From Thermobacillus sp. ZCTH02-B1 (GTDB taxonomy: Bacteria > Bacillota > Bacilli > Paenibacillales > Paenibacillaceae), in assembly GCF_002159085.1 (NCBI RefSeq), contig NZ_LZRU01000009.1, positions 124,001-188,000 of the forward strand: DNA of 64,000 nucleotides, read 5' to 3'. A program made the translations under genes and the position numbers. Shown here piece by piece: positions 1-8,589 of the stretch; the stretch's first letter is position 1; each line of letters starts with the position of its first letter. The notes under the pieces are model-generated. The model was not told the DNA's origin, ran no database searches, and worked only from the letters and a program-made list of their open reading frames with translations.

Positions 1-991
1 GGAACGCGTCATCATCATCGGCGCCGGACCGTGCGGTCTGGCCGCAGCCGTCGAGCTTCAGAAGATCGGGCTCGATCCGCTCGTCATCGAGAAGCAGAAC
101 ATCGTCCACTCGATCTCGCGCTACCCGGTCTACATGGAATTCTTCAGCACGCCGGAAAATCTCGAGATCGACGGCATTCCGTTCACGACGGCCGGCGCGA
201 AGCCGACGCGGCTCGAGGCGCTGAACTATTACCGCACGGTGGCGCTCCGCAGGAACGTGCGCATCCATACGTTCACGATCGTCGACCGGCTGACGCCGAA
301 GCCCGGGGGCGGTTTCATGCTCGAAGCGCGCCGCCGCTCGGTCCGTCCGGTCCGCTACGAAGCCGACATCGTGATCGTGGCGACGGGCTATTTCGACCAT
401 CCGAACATGCTCGGCGTGCCCGGTGAGGATCTGCCGAAGGTGTCGCACTTCTTCGTCGAAGCCCACCCTTACACGAACACGGACGTCGTGATCGTCGGCG
501 GCGCCAACTCCGCGGTCGACGCCGCGCTCGAGATCGAGCGGGTCGGCGCCCGCGTCACCGTCGTCCACCGTGGCGAAACGCTTTCGAAAGGCGTGAAGCC
601 CTGGGTGCTGCCGGTCTTCATGTCCAAGGTCGAAAAAGGCGCAATCCGGCTCATGCTCCGCTCGCGGGTGAAGGCCATCGCCGAAGAGACGATCGACATC
701 GAGACGCCGGACGGACCGGTCACGATGCGCAACGATTTCGTGCTCGCGTTGACCGGCTTCCACCCCGACCGGCGCTTCCTGACCGAAGCCGGGGTCGTGA
801 TCGAGCCCGAAGGCTGGCCCCGCTACGACGACGAGACGATGGAGACGAACGTGCCGGGCCTCTATCTTGCCGGCGTCGTCGCCTCCCGCAACGAGGCGAA
901 CGAAATCTTCATCGAGTCCGGCCGCTTCCACGGCCGCAAGATCGCCGCGCATCTGCTCGCCACGGGCCGCGTCGCGGGGACACCGCGCTGA
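1..991 (+). CDS. ypdA: YpdA-type bacillithiol disulfide reductase, 5' end outside window
   Basis: This is an FAD/NADPH-dependent pyridine nucleotide-disulfide oxidoreductase of the YpdA (Bdr) family, which recycles oxidised bacillithiol in Firmicutes. The reading frame is open from base 2, so only a few N-terminal residues are missing. The first visible residues contain the FAD-binding motif IIIGAGPCG, whose Cys is the family's active-site residue. A second dinucleotide fold, VVIVGGANSAVDAA, lies mid-protein for NADPH, and a C-terminal LYLAGVVA segment closes the FAD site. The internal ATG at 134 is not the start. It is followed by a strong terminator at 1027-1063. The family assignment is confident; the bacillithiol substrate is taken from the family. 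Confidence 0.9.
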   Translation, partial: ERVIIIGAGPCGLAAAVELQKIGLDPLVIEKQNIVHSISRYPVYMEFFSTPENLEIDGIPFTTAGAKPTRLEALNYYRTVALRRNVRIHTFTIVDRLTPKPGGGFMLEARRRSVRPVRYEADIVIVATGYFDHPNMLGVPGEDLPKVSHFFVEAHPYTNTDVVIVGGANSAVDAALEIERVGARVTVVHRGETLSKGVKPWVLPVFMSKVEKGAIRLMLRSRVKAIAEETIDIETPDGPVTMRNDFVLALTGFHPDRRFLTEAGVVIEPEGWPRYDDETMETNVPGLYLAGVVASRNEANEIFIESGRFHGRKIAAHLLATGRVAGTPR

Positions 992-1026
992 TTCCGGCCC
1001 GTCGGCGGCCGGCGGCGCATCCCTCG

Positions 1027-1063
1027 GGCGGCGTTCCCGGTTCCGGGACGCCGCCTCTTTCTT
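1027..1063 (+). terminator. Rho-independent terminator of ypdA
   Basis: A nearly perfect GC-rich hairpin (GGCGGCG...CGCCGCC, one bulged base, two-base loop) is followed by TCTTTCTT, 36 bases after the ypdA stop codon. Confidence 0.8.
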
Positions 1064-1234
1064 GCGCTTCACCCGCCGGTACGCCGCCTCGCGCGCGCTT
1101 CGCGCCGGCTCGCTGCGCCCCTGCCGCGCCGCTTCCTGGCGGCTCGCCGTTCTTCGTGCGTTCCATCCCGCCTGCTTGCCGCGCCTCCATCGGGCCGCTT
1201 CTCCGCCGACTTCCGGTCCGTCGCCGGCGCGGCC

Positions 1235-1765
1235 TCAGCCGCCCCGCCTTTCCCCGCCGCGGGGTTCCGGCGATCGGCCGGAGTCGGTCAGGACGGTGTG
1301 GACGCGCTGCATCCGGATCACTTCGTTCGGCATCAGATCGGTCCGGAAATAGGCGTACAGATAGGCCGCCTCGAGAAATGACAGCCCCGGATAGACCGCG
1401 ATCTGTCCGTTCGTGAACGGATTGTCGATCAGCACCTGCCATTCGCCGTCCCGATCGTCCGGAGGGATGCGGTTGAACACGTCCTTCTTGTAAGCGGCGA
1501 TGTCCGTGAACTCGCTCCATATCCGCGACCAGGACGGGCTGATCCGCCCGGCGTCCGGCAGCGCGGCGCGGCCGCGGCCGATCAGCCGCTCGGCCTCCTC
1601 CTGAAGCGGCTCATCGTATTGCTTCAGGAACGCGCGGAAATCCTCCAGAAACACGCGCACCGCGGAGAATCCGCCGGCCCTCAGCTCTTCGCCGAACGCC
1701 GCCTCCTCTCCGGGTTCCAGCTCCCTGAACCGGGCGAACAGACCGTCCGCCTTCACGATCGGCAT
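1235..1765 (-). CDS. Conserved-looking hypothetical protein, 176 aa
   Basis: I do not recognise this protein. The start is supported by AAGGAGG a short distance upstream of the ATG at 1765. It is soluble, with no signal peptide or membrane segment. The N-terminal half is acidic and helical, with FRELEPGEEAAF near residues 13-24. The middle is aromatic-rich, with IWSEFTDIAAYKKDVFNRI near residues 82-100. The C-terminal part (QIAVYPGLSFLEAAYLYAYF) looks folded, and a short arginine/glycine-rich tail follows. It lies between ypdA (convergent) and the 2-oxoacid oxidoreductase genes on its own strand, 110 bases beyond their stop, so it could share their transcript. No function is proposed. Confidence 0.6.
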   Translation of the reverse strand: MPIVKADGLFARFRELEPGEEAAFGEELRAGGFSAVRVFLEDFRAFLKQYDEPLQEEAERLIGRGRAALPDAGRISPSWSRIWSEFTDIAAYKKDVFNRIPPDDRDGEWQVLIDNPFTNGQIAVYPGLSFLEAAYLYAYFRTDLMPNEVIRMQRVHTVLTDSGRSPEPRGGERRGG

Positions 1766-1875
1766 CCCTCACATCCTCCTTCGGCTTCGATCAAAACCCG
1801 CGCTTCAAACAAACGGCGCAGCCCCCCTTGCCGGAAGGCGCGCCGCATAGTCCCGGGTCCGCATTCGCCCGCGGG

Positions 1876-4188
1876 TTACAGGTACGGATTTTCATGCTTC
1901 GCCTTCAGACGCTGCCAGCGACGTTCGACTTCCTCCTCGAACGCCTTCAGCGCCTCGGCGTATTCCGGACGCGTCAGGTGGCGCGTCTTGCCCATCCGCT
2001 TCAGCCAGTCGGTGACCGGTATCCGCTTGCCCTTCTCCTCGGGGTTGTACGTGATCGTCGTGATCCCGTGCTCGACCTCGTAGATCGGGAAGAAGCAGCA
2101 GTTGACCGCGTCTTCGAGGATCTGCTGGCCGTATTTCTCCTCCGAGAGCCAGTTCAGCGGGCACGTGATCAGGATCTTGCCGTACACCAACCCCTCGTTT
2201 TGCGCGTAGTATTGCGCCTTCGCCGCCTTGCGGATGAGATCCTGCGGCAGGCATTCCGCGCCGGTGAACACGTACGGAATGTTCGTGGCCGCCATGATCT
2301 GCGGCGTGTCCTTGTGGTGGAACAGCTTGCCACCCTGGAACTTGCCGACGTTGGACGTCGACGTCCGGTGGCCGAGCGGCGTCGAATACGACAGCTGGGC
2401 GCCCGTGTTCATGTAGCCTTCGTTGTCGTACTCGATGATGATCATCTTGTGGTTGCGCAGCGCGGCGCCGATCGCCGGGCCCATGCCGATGTCCATGCCG
2501 CCGTCGCCCGTGACCATGACGAACGTGAAGTCGTCCTTCAGGCCGAGGTGGTCAAGTTCGCCGCGGCGCTTGCGCTCCCAGAACATTTCGACCACGCCGG
2601 ACAGCGTCGCCGCGCCGTTCTGGAACAGGTTGTGGATGTACGTCGCCTTGTGGGACGAGTACGGATAACCCGTCGTGACGACCATCGCGCAGCCGGTCTG
2701 GAACAGCGCGACGATGTCGCCTTCGATGCCCTTGAAGAACAGCTCAAGCCCGGAGAAGATGCCGCAGCCCGGGCAGGCGCCGTGTCCCGGCGCGAGCCGT
2801 TTCGGCTTCTTCGTGAGGTTCCGGAGCGGCGGAACCTTCACCTTCAGTTTGCCCGTTTCCTCGTCCTTTTCCACCGTGATGAGGCCGGTCTTCACTTCCT
2901 CGTACTTGAGCGGTTCGATCACCCGCTTCGGCGCCTTGTCCGGATCGCCGGGCGTCAGGCCGTAATAGTCGAACGGCTTCTCGACGTATCCCTTCTCCGC
3001 CGCTTCGATCGCGAGCTGGAAGAAGTGATGGCCGTCTTCCGCGTAGAAATCCTTGCCGCCGAGGCCGTAAATGCGGCTGATCACCTTCGTCGTCGTGTTG
3101 CCGTGCGTGAACAGCGCCGCCTTGACCTCAAGCGTCATGTTGCCGCCGTAGGCGCCGTACGAATCGGCGCGGTCGCCGACCGTGACCGCCTTCACGTTTT
3201 TGAGCGCTTCGGCGATCTCGCGCTGCGGGAACGGGCGGATGACGTTCGGCGAGATCGCGCCCGCCTTGATCCCCTTCGCCCGGAGCTGGTCCACGACGTC
3301 CTTGATGATCTCCGCCGCCGAGTTCAGCAGGAACACCGCGACTTCCGCGTCCTCCATCCGGTACAGATCGAGCATCGGATAGTCGCGTCCGGTCAGCACG
3401 GCGTATTCCCTGCGGATCTCGTCGTACACCTTCGCCGCGCGGTACATCGCTTCGGATTGCTGATAGCGGTTGTTGATGAAATCCGGTTCGTTCATGTACG
3501 GGCCGACCGTGATCGGATTGTTCCGGTCGAGCACGTGCGGGAAGCCTTCCGGCGGCTTCTCGCCGATGAACTTCAGCACGTCTTCCCGGTGCGCGAACGT
3601 CTGCACGCGCCGCTTCTGGTGCGACGTGAAGTAGCCGTCCGACGCGACGATGACGGGCAGCCGGACATCGGGATGCTCGGCGAGCTTGATCGCCATGATG
3701 TTCATGTCATAGACGGCCTGCGGATCACGCGCAAGCAGGATCGGCCAGCCGGTGTTGAGCGCGAAATAGAGGTCGGAATGGTCGCCGTGGATGTTGAGCG
3801 GCCCCGACACCGAACGGCAGACGAGGTTCAACACCATCGGGAAGCGCGTGCCGGACTGCACCGGCAGCTGCTCCAGCATGTACAGGAAGCCGTTCGCGCT
3901 CGTGACGTTGAACACGCGGCCGCCGGCGACGGACGCGCCGTAGCAGATGCCGGCCGAGCCGTGCTCGCCGTCCGCCGGAATCAGCTTGATGTCATGCTGG
4001 CCGTTCGCCTTCATGAGGTCGAGAAACTGCGCGACCTCCGTGGACGGCGAAATCGGGAAATAGCCCATGATGTGATAGTTGATCTGGTGCGCGGCGTAGG
4101 CCGCCATCTCGTTGCCGGATTCATAGACCATGCGCTGCTCGACCGTGCCGGCCGGGCGCTCCTTGCTGATCTCGATCGCCATGCTCAT
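1876..4188 (-). CDS. 2-oxoacid:ferredoxin oxidoreductase, fused alpha-beta subunit
   Basis: This 770-aa protein joins two subunits that are usually separate. Residues ~1-400 are the alpha (pyrimidine-binding) part, with IPADGEHGSAG and SANGFLYMLEQL. Residues ~470-770 are the beta (thiamine diphosphate) part, with GHGACPGCGIFSG, TGCAM, the GDGGMDIGMGPAIG Mg/TPP motif and YDNEGYMNTG. The enzyme decarboxylates a 2-oxoacid to the acyl-CoA and passes electrons to ferredoxin. The CPGCG and later NCC cysteines fit the beta-subunit iron-sulfur site. It follows the gamma-delta gene by 31 bases in one operon. Pyruvate, 2-oxoglutarate or a branched-chain oxoacid cannot be told apart here. The ATG has a GAGGTGA ribosome site. 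Confidence 0.9.
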   Translation of the reverse strand: MSMAIEISKERPAGTVEQRMVYESGNEMAAYAAHQINYHIMGYFPISPSTEVAQFLDLMKANGQHDIKLIPADGEHGSAGICYGASVAGGRVFNVTSANGFLYMLEQLPVQSGTRFPMVLNLVCRSVSGPLNIHGDHSDLYFALNTGWPILLARDPQAVYDMNIMAIKLAEHPDVRLPVIVASDGYFTSHQKRRVQTFAHREDVLKFIGEKPPEGFPHVLDRNNPITVGPYMNEPDFINNRYQQSEAMYRAAKVYDEIRREYAVLTGRDYPMLDLYRMEDAEVAVFLLNSAAEIIKDVVDQLRAKGIKAGAISPNVIRPFPQREIAEALKNVKAVTVGDRADSYGAYGGNMTLEVKAALFTHGNTTTKVISRIYGLGGKDFYAEDGHHFFQLAIEAAEKGYVEKPFDYYGLTPGDPDKAPKRVIEPLKYEEVKTGLITVEKDEETGKLKVKVPPLRNLTKKPKRLAPGHGACPGCGIFSGLELFFKGIEGDIVALFQTGCAMVVTTGYPYSSHKATYIHNLFQNGAATLSGVVEMFWERKRRGELDHLGLKDDFTFVMVTGDGGMDIGMGPAIGAALRNHKMIIIEYDNEGYMNTGAQLSYSTPLGHRTSTSNVGKFQGGKLFHHKDTPQIMAATNIPYVFTGAECLPQDLIRKAAKAQYYAQNEGLVYGKILITCPLNWLSEEKYGQQILEDAVNCCFFPIYEVEHGITTITYNPEEKGKRIPVTDWLKRMGKTRHLTRPEYAEALKAFEEEVERRWQRLKAKHENPYL

Positions 4189-4219
4189 TCACCTCGCCGT
4201 AAGAATGTCGCCGGGCGCC

Positions 4220-5224
4220 TCAATTCGCGAGCGCGAAACGGTGCGGCACGCGGTGCGCTTCGCCGTAGCCGTCCGTCTCCCGCTCGGCCGTGAGCGCCTC
4301 GGTCGGGCAGGCGACGACGCATTTCAGGCAGCCCTTGCAGTACTGGTAATCGATGCCCAGCAGGAACATCTGCGGGCGGCCCTTCTTGTCGGGCCTCTCC
4401 TCCCAGACGAAGCAGAAGTCCGGGCAGGCCGTGTCGCAGGCAGCGCAGTGGATGCATTTTTCCTCGTGGAAATGCGGCATCATGCCCTGGCGCGAAATGC
4501 TGAGATCCTTCAGGATGCTGTTGCCCGGATTCGTGATCGTGCCGCCGATCGGCTGCGTCTCGTACCCGAGGACCGGAATGTCCCAGCGGGTCGGCTTCGG
4601 CATTTCGGCACCCTCGGGAAGCTTGAACGTCTGGAATTTCACTTCGTTGTAGCCGCGCTCGAACGTGCGGATGGCCGGTTCGACGGCGTGCGGATATTTC
4701 TTTTCGAGCGATTTGCGGATGACGCCTTTCATGAATTCGGGATCGAGGAAATCGCACAGCCGGAACAGGCCGCCCAGCATCGCCATGTTGACGCGGTTGT
4801 TCTCCTCGAGCGCGATGCCCGTCGCGTCGACGACCGCAATCGTGCCCCCGAGCAGCTTCAGCTTCTCCTTGAGCTGTTCGGGCGTCTTGGCCGAGTTGAC
4901 GAGCACGATGCTGTCCTCGTAGATGCCGCTGATGACGTTGACGGTCTTGTACAGATTTTCGTGGAAAATGCCGACGATGTGCGGCCGCTCGACCGGAGTC
5001 GTGTCACGGATGTGGACGTCCGGCGCGCAGAAACGGATGTGCGCCTTGACGGGCGACCCCTTTTTCTCCGAGCCGTAGGATGAGAAGCTGACGCCGTTGA
5101 ATCCGCTTCCGACGACACCTGCCTCCGCCAGCATCTTGCCGGCGAGATTGGCGCCGAGCCCGCCGATGGACTCGAGTCGAATCTCAAAGAAACCAAACTC
5201 GTTCGTCTTCGGCAATACAGGCAT
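4220..5224 (-). CDS. 2-oxoacid:ferredoxin oxidoreductase, fused gamma-delta subunit
   Basis: The first ~190 residues match the gamma subunit (Pfam POR family), starting FFEIRLESIGGLGANLAGK. The C-terminal ~90 residues are a two-cluster ferredoxin (delta) module with CIHCAACDTACPDFC and YCKGCLKCVVACPTEA, so it should carry two 4Fe-4S clusters that relay electrons from the alpha-beta protein to soluble ferredoxin. It is the promoter-proximal gene of the pair, with an AAGGAAG-type ribosome site before the ATG at 5224. Together the two genes supply a complete four-domain enzyme from only two polypeptides. Function class is confident, substrate is not. Confidence 0.9.
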   Translation of the reverse strand: MPVLPKTNEFGFFEIRLESIGGLGANLAGKMLAEAGVVGSGFNGVSFSSYGSEKKGSPVKAHIRFCAPDVHIRDTTPVERPHIVGIFHENLYKTVNVISGIYEDSIVLVNSAKTPEQLKEKLKLLGGTIAVVDATGIALEENNRVNMAMLGGLFRLCDFLDPEFMKGVIRKSLEKKYPHAVEPAIRTFERGYNEVKFQTFKLPEGAEMPKPTRWDIPVLGYETQPIGGTITNPGNSILKDLSISRQGMMPHFHEEKCIHCAACDTACPDFCFVWEERPDKKGRPQMFLLGIDYQYCKGCLKCVVACPTEALTAERETDGYGEAHRVPHRFALAN

Positions 5225-5306
5225 GTCCCCACTTCCTTCTCGATTCGATTAGTCTTCCGTTCCCCTTCTCCAGTCGAAGCCGCCAATGTTGCAGCTTTTT
5301 GTTATT

Positions 5307-5335
5307 AGTATAACAGCATATGCGAAACTCTGAAA
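5307..5335 (-). promoter_or_regulatory. Probable promoter of the 2-oxoacid oxidoreductase operon
   Basis: Read on the minus strand there is an extended -10, TGTTATACT, with TATACT at 5312-5307. A poor -35 (TTTCAG, 5335-5330) lies 17 bases upstream. The extended TG would compensate for the weak -35. The start codon is about 80 bases downstream. Confidence 0.5.
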
Positions 5336-5368
5336 GAGGCACCGGAAAATTGGTTGAAATCCGAATCG

Positions 5369-6127
5369 TCAGGGCTCGTAGATCATCTTCCTCGTCATGC
5401 CGCCGTCGACGATCAGATTGACGCCGGTGACGAAATCGTTGGCCGGATCGGTCAGATAGAAGCAAGCCCTCACGATGTCATCGGGCCTTCCGACGCGGCC
5501 GGCCGGGTGCTGCCTGTGGTCGATTTCGCGCAGCGCGCCGTAATCGCCCGTCTCGATCCAGCCCGGGCTGATGCAGTTGACGCGGATGCCGTCCGGGGCG
5601 AAGGACGCCGCGAGCGCGTGCGTCAGCGAGACGATGCCTCCCTTGGAGGCGGCGTAGGCTTCCGTGTGCGGCTCGGACATGAAGGCGCGCGTCGACGCGA
5701 TGTTGACGATCGAGCCGCCGCGACCGGCGAGCCGCATGCGCCGGGCGGCTTCCCTGGCGCACAGGAAGGCCGCGCGGAGATTGACGTTCAGCACGCTGTC
5801 CCATTCCTGCCAGGTGAGTTCGTACGGGCTTTTCGTGATGCCGAAGCCGGCGTTGTTGATCAGGATGTCGACGGTCATGGACTGTTTATCCAATGAGTGA
5901 AACAGCTCTTCGATCTGTTGTGGTACAGCCAGGTCGGCCGGGATGAACACGACCTCTTCCGTCCCCGCCTCCCGGCGGATCCGGTCGGCGATTTCCCCGC
6001 CCCGCCCGAGATCGATATCCGTCATGACGACGGGATGCCCCGCCTTCGCGTATGCCTCCGCGAGGCGGCTGCCGATGCCGCCGGCCGCGCCGGTGATCAG
6101 AACCCGTCCCTTTGCCGGTTCATTCAT
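5369..6127 (-). CDS. Short-chain dehydrogenase/reductase (SDR family)
   Basis: A classical SDR of 252 residues with the NAD(P)-binding glycine motif TGAAGGIG, the NAG motif (INNAGFG), a catalytic Ser in NIASTRAF and the YAASK catalytic Tyr/Lys pair, ending with GVNLIVDGGM as in SDR C-termini. The DIDLG segment after the second strand suggests an acidic residue favouring NAD. I chose the ATG at 6127 because GGAGGAGG lies just upstream; the ORF extends nine codons further. This start overlaps the stop of the MOSC gene (6120-6127), so the two are translationally coupled. The substrate cannot be assigned. Confidence 0.88.
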   Translation of the reverse strand: MNEPAKGRVLITGAAGGIGSRLAEAYAKAGHPVVMTDIDLGRGGEIADRIRREAGTEEVVFIPADLAVPQQIEELFHSLDKQSMTVDILINNAGFGITKSPYELTWQEWDSVLNVNLRAAFLCAREAARRMRLAGRGGSIVNIASTRAFMSEPHTEAYAASKGGIVSLTHALAASFAPDGIRVNCISPGWIETGDYGALREIDHRQHPAGRVGRPDDIVRACFYLTDPANDFVTGVNLIVDGGMTRKMIYEP

Positions 6128-6803
6128 GTCCCGATTCCTCCTCCAGTCTGGCAAGCCTTTCGCTCAATGCCGCCTTCCAGTCGGCCGACAGTCCGTCCGC
6201 GTCGAGCAGCCTTCGCAAGGCGTCGCGGTCGCGCCTCCGGAACGCGTCGATCTCCGCCGCCTCCGCGACGGTCGGGTTGCGGTTCCGCTTTTCGATCCGC
6301 TCGATCCGGTCGCCGGTCCGGACCTCCCCTTCCTCCAGGACGCGGAAATACCAGCCGGTATATCCCGACTTCAGCACCTCGTCCGGCAGCTTCGGCCGGT
6401 TGTGCCGCATGCCGAGCTTGTAGCAGGGCATCCGCGGCTGCGTCACCTGGAAGACCGCCGTCCCGATGCGGAAGATGTCGCCGATGTGGACGTCGGTTTC
6501 GACGAATCCGGCGATCGAGAAATTTTCGCCGAACGCGCCGTACTCGCACGGTTTGCCCCACCGGCTTTCCCAGTACCCGCCGTGGTCGTGGCTGTAGACG
6601 CAGACGGCCTTGTCGGGGCCGCCGTGGTGCACCCTGTCGCCCTGGCCGTCGCCGGGAAGCCCGCCGCGCAGCGCCCGCACGGGCCCCTGCACCGGCAGCT
6701 TCAAGACTCCGCTCTTGACCGTCTTCGATCCGTACCGCCATTCGGTCGGCATGCCGACGTTGACCGACAGCAGCACGCCTTCGCCGCAAGATGCGTTGCT
6801 CAC
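6120..6803 (-). CDS. MOSC-domain protein, YiiM-like
   Basis: MOSC domains bind the molybdenum cofactor or handle sulfur through a conserved Cys, seen here in MPCYKLGMRHNRP. The motifs SVNVGMP, VYSHDHGGYWE and YGAFGENFS match the YiiM subgroup, whose E. coli member reduces N-hydroxylated compounds. I chose the GTG at 6803, preceded by AAAAGGGTGA, because the longer ORF start (6878) would lie inside the -35 of a clear promoter (6850-6878). This gives 227 aa, with the family N-terminus soon after the start. The C-terminal tail is charged and helical, as in YiiM proteins. It is coupled to the downstream SDR gene, hinting at a shared detoxification or redox task (inference). Confidence 0.82.
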   Translation of the reverse strand: MSNASCGEGVLLSVNVGMPTEWRYGSKTVKSGVLKLPVQGPVRALRGGLPGDGQGDRVHHGGPDKAVCVYSHDHGGYWESRWGKPCEYGAFGENFSIAGFVETDVHIGDIFRIGTAVFQVTQPRMPCYKLGMRHNRPKLPDEVLKSGYTGWYFRVLEEGEVRTGDRIERIEKRNRNPTVAEAAEIDAFRRRDRDALRRLLDADGLSADWKAALSERLARLEEESGHE

Positions 6804-6849
6804 GCGCTCACCCTTTTCCGTCGCATGGTATGGCATGGGATTTGATGCC

Positions 6850-6878
6850 ATTATAACGGCGCTCCCGGGCTCGGACAA
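6850..6878 (-). promoter_or_regulatory. Sigma-A promoter of the MOSC-SDR pair
   Basis: On the minus strand TTGTCC (6878-6873) and TATAAT (6855-6850) are separated by 17 bases. The perfect -10 lies about 45 bases before the GTG start at 6803 and rules out the longer ORF starts. Confidence 0.75.
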
Positions 6879-6882
6879 TGCG

Positions 6883-6915
6883 AAAAAATAAAAAAAAAGC
6901 GGCCGTTACGGGCCG
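6883..6915 (-). terminator. Probable terminator of the RsiV-like gene
   Basis: On the minus strand CGGCC/GGCCG with a six-base loop is followed by C and a long T tract (nine T, A, six T). The stem is short but the tract is strong. It lies directly upstream of the MOSC promoter and about 190 bases after the RsiV-like stop. The 190 bases between hold no gene that I can see. Confidence 0.6.
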
Positions 6916-7101
6916 AAGGACGCTCGCCGCCGCGCTCCAGCGGTACGGCGTACCGTTCACGACGGGTTTCGGAGGCGCGGCGGGGTTGAGCGGCCTGCCG
7001 TCGCAGATCAGACATGGAAAAAAATCGACAACGGCATGCAATGCACCGCTGTCGAATCGCGGGTATTCCTGCCTGCTTCTGCGCTTGCCCGGGAAATGCG
7101 C

Positions 7102-7716
7102 TCAATCGTTCACGTTCATGACCCCGAGCGGACCGTCTTCGCGCACGATGTCTCCGAGTTCGTAGACGGATATCGGAACATAAGGAAAACCGTACACGTA
7201 GGGCGTGATCGCGTACAGCTGCCAGTAGAGCACGAGCGTCCGGTCGGCAATGTAAAAGTCCGTGTCGGGTGTTACGGTCACCTCTGCGCCTTCGAACACG
7301 GGAATGTCCCGGCGGCGGATCTGCTCCCGCACGATGTTCGTCAGCCGCTCCTCGTACCGGCTGCCGGGCTTGAACAGATCGGCGAGCGTATAGACGCGTC
7401 CCGTCGCGGTGTCGAACGTGCGGGACGTCTGCAGCGTCAGACCGTGCGCGCCGCCGGTGTACGCGTAATTGTACAGCGAGATGCTGAAGACGCCCCGCTC
7501 GTTCGTCTTCGTTTCGAACCAGCCGAGCATTTCGGCGCGCGGGTCGTCCAGCGGTCCCTGCTGCGCCTCCAGTGAACGCTCCGCCTCCTGCAGCGACTGG
7601 CGGATGCGGGTCTGCGCCTCCGGATTCGCGAGGCCGCTGACAAAGGGCGACCAGATTTCGACCTTCGGCCGCGTGAGGCGGACGGCCTGCACGATGACGG
7701 GCAATCGGAACGCCAT
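7102..7716 (-). CDS. RsiV-like / DUF3298-domain protein, no membrane anchor
   Basis: This 204-aa protein carries the DUF3298/DUF4163 arrangement of the RsiV extracellular domain. It has the diagnostic NYAYTGGAHG motif near residue 85, followed by RTFDTATGRVYTLADLFKPG, and a C-terminal strand region with PYVPISVYELGD. RsiV is a lysozyme-sensing anti-sigma factor; here neither the anti-sigma helix nor a transmembrane segment is present, and no signal peptide is visible. It may therefore be a cytoplasmic or ligand-binding relative. The ATG has only a moderate ribosome site (AGGTG, about 12 bases away). It follows the ABC ATPase gene by 91 bases and may share its transcript. Confidence 0.75.
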   Translation of the reverse strand: MAFRLPVIVQAVRLTRPKVEIWSPFVSGLANPEAQTRIRQSLQEAERSLEAQQGPLDDPRAEMLGWFETKTNERGVFSISLYNYAYTGGAHGLTLQTSRTFDTATGRVYTLADLFKPGSRYEERLTNIVREQIRRRDIPVFEGAEVTVTPDTDFYIADRTLVLYWQLYAITPYVYGFPYVPISVYELGDIVREDGPLGVMNVND

Positions 7717-7807
7717 GGGTCGCGGACACCTGCCTTGTGTCGGATTGGTACATTCCTATGCGCGATCCCGCCGCGTCATATCCGATTGCCGCGTTTACCG
7801 GCCGCGA

Positions 7808-8530
7808 TTACAGCATCGCCCGCTCGCGCCCGGTCAGGCGCCGTCCGGAGACGTCGAAGGCGACGCGTCCCTCCTTCAGGCCGACGATGCGGTCGGCGTA
7901 TTTCTCCGCCCACTCGAGGTTGGACAGCACCGCGACGACCGCGATGCCGCGGCCGCACATCGCCTTCAGGTCCGCGAGAATCTTCTCCGCGGTGTGCGGA
8001 TCGAGCCCGGTCACCGGCTCGTCCAGGAGCAGCGCGCGCGCGCCGTGCACGATCGCCATCGTGATCGCGACGCGCTGGCGCTCGCCGCCGCTGAGCGTGG
8101 ACACCTTCGCATGCGCCTTGTCGAGCAGGCCGACCTGCTCGAGCACGTCCATGACGCCCATGTAGTCGTCGCTGCGGACCGAGCCGATCAGCCTGCGCCA
8201 GAGCGGCGTCTGGTACCGGGTGCCGATCAGCGCGTTTTTGAGCGCGGTGCGGTTCGGGTTGAGTTCCGGCTTCTCCGAGAGGTACGCGATCTCCCGCCGC
8301 ACGCGCATTTTCATTCTCCAGCCGCCCTTGAACACGTCCTCGCCGTCAAGCAGCAGCTGTCCGCTCGTCCATTTTTCCCGCAGGGCCAGACATTTCAGCA
8401 GCATCGACTTGCCGCTTCCGCTCGCTCCGGCCACGACGGTGAACTTGCCGCCTTCCACAAGAAAATCGACGTCCGAGAGCACCGTCCTGCCGTCCACAAG
8501 CCGCTTGGTCAGTTTCTTCGCTTCGATCAT
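7808..8530 (-). CDS. ABC transporter ATP-binding protein (PhnC-like), no permease nearby
   Basis: A 240-aa ABC ATPase with Walker A GASGSGKS, signature LSGGERQRV, Walker B ALLLDEP and D-loop GLD. Its closest familiar relatives are phosphonate-type (PhnC) and other small importer ATPases, but no permease or binding protein is adjacent, so the transported substrate is unknown. The ATG at 8530 has a GGAGGGG ribosome site; the ORF begins ten codons earlier at a TTG without one. It is divergent from the SOS-type small gene at 8675: the nearest LexA box begins about 68 bases upstream of this start codon, so cross-regulation is possible but not shown. Confidence 0.85.
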   Translation of the reverse strand: MIEAKKLTKRLVDGRTVLSDVDFLVEGGKFTVVAGASGSGKSMLLKCLALREKWTSGQLLLDGEDVFKGGWRMKMRVRREIAYLSEKPELNPNRTALKNALIGTRYQTPLWRRLIGSVRSDDYMGVMDVLEQVGLLDKAHAKVSTLSGGERQRVAITMAIVHGARALLLDEPVTGLDPHTAEKILADLKAMCGRGIAVVAVLSNLEWAEKYADRIVGLKEGRVAFDVSGRRLTGRERAML

Positions 8531-8589
8531 GTCGCCCCTCCACGTCCCGTTATGTCCCAAAAAATTAGTCTACGGGAATCCGGATGGAC

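Noticed and set aside
1828-4293. An 821-codon plus-strand reading frame opposite the oxidoreductase
   Set aside because: It is the mirror of a clear enzyme gene. Its translation is Arg/Val/Asp-rich without domains and has no ribosome site. Long antisense frames like this occur opposite most genes here because of the high third-position GC.
6804-6878. Longer N-terminus for the MOSC protein
   Set aside because: The ORF start lies in the -35 of a good promoter, so it cannot be transcribed from it; the GTG at 6803 has the ribosome site.
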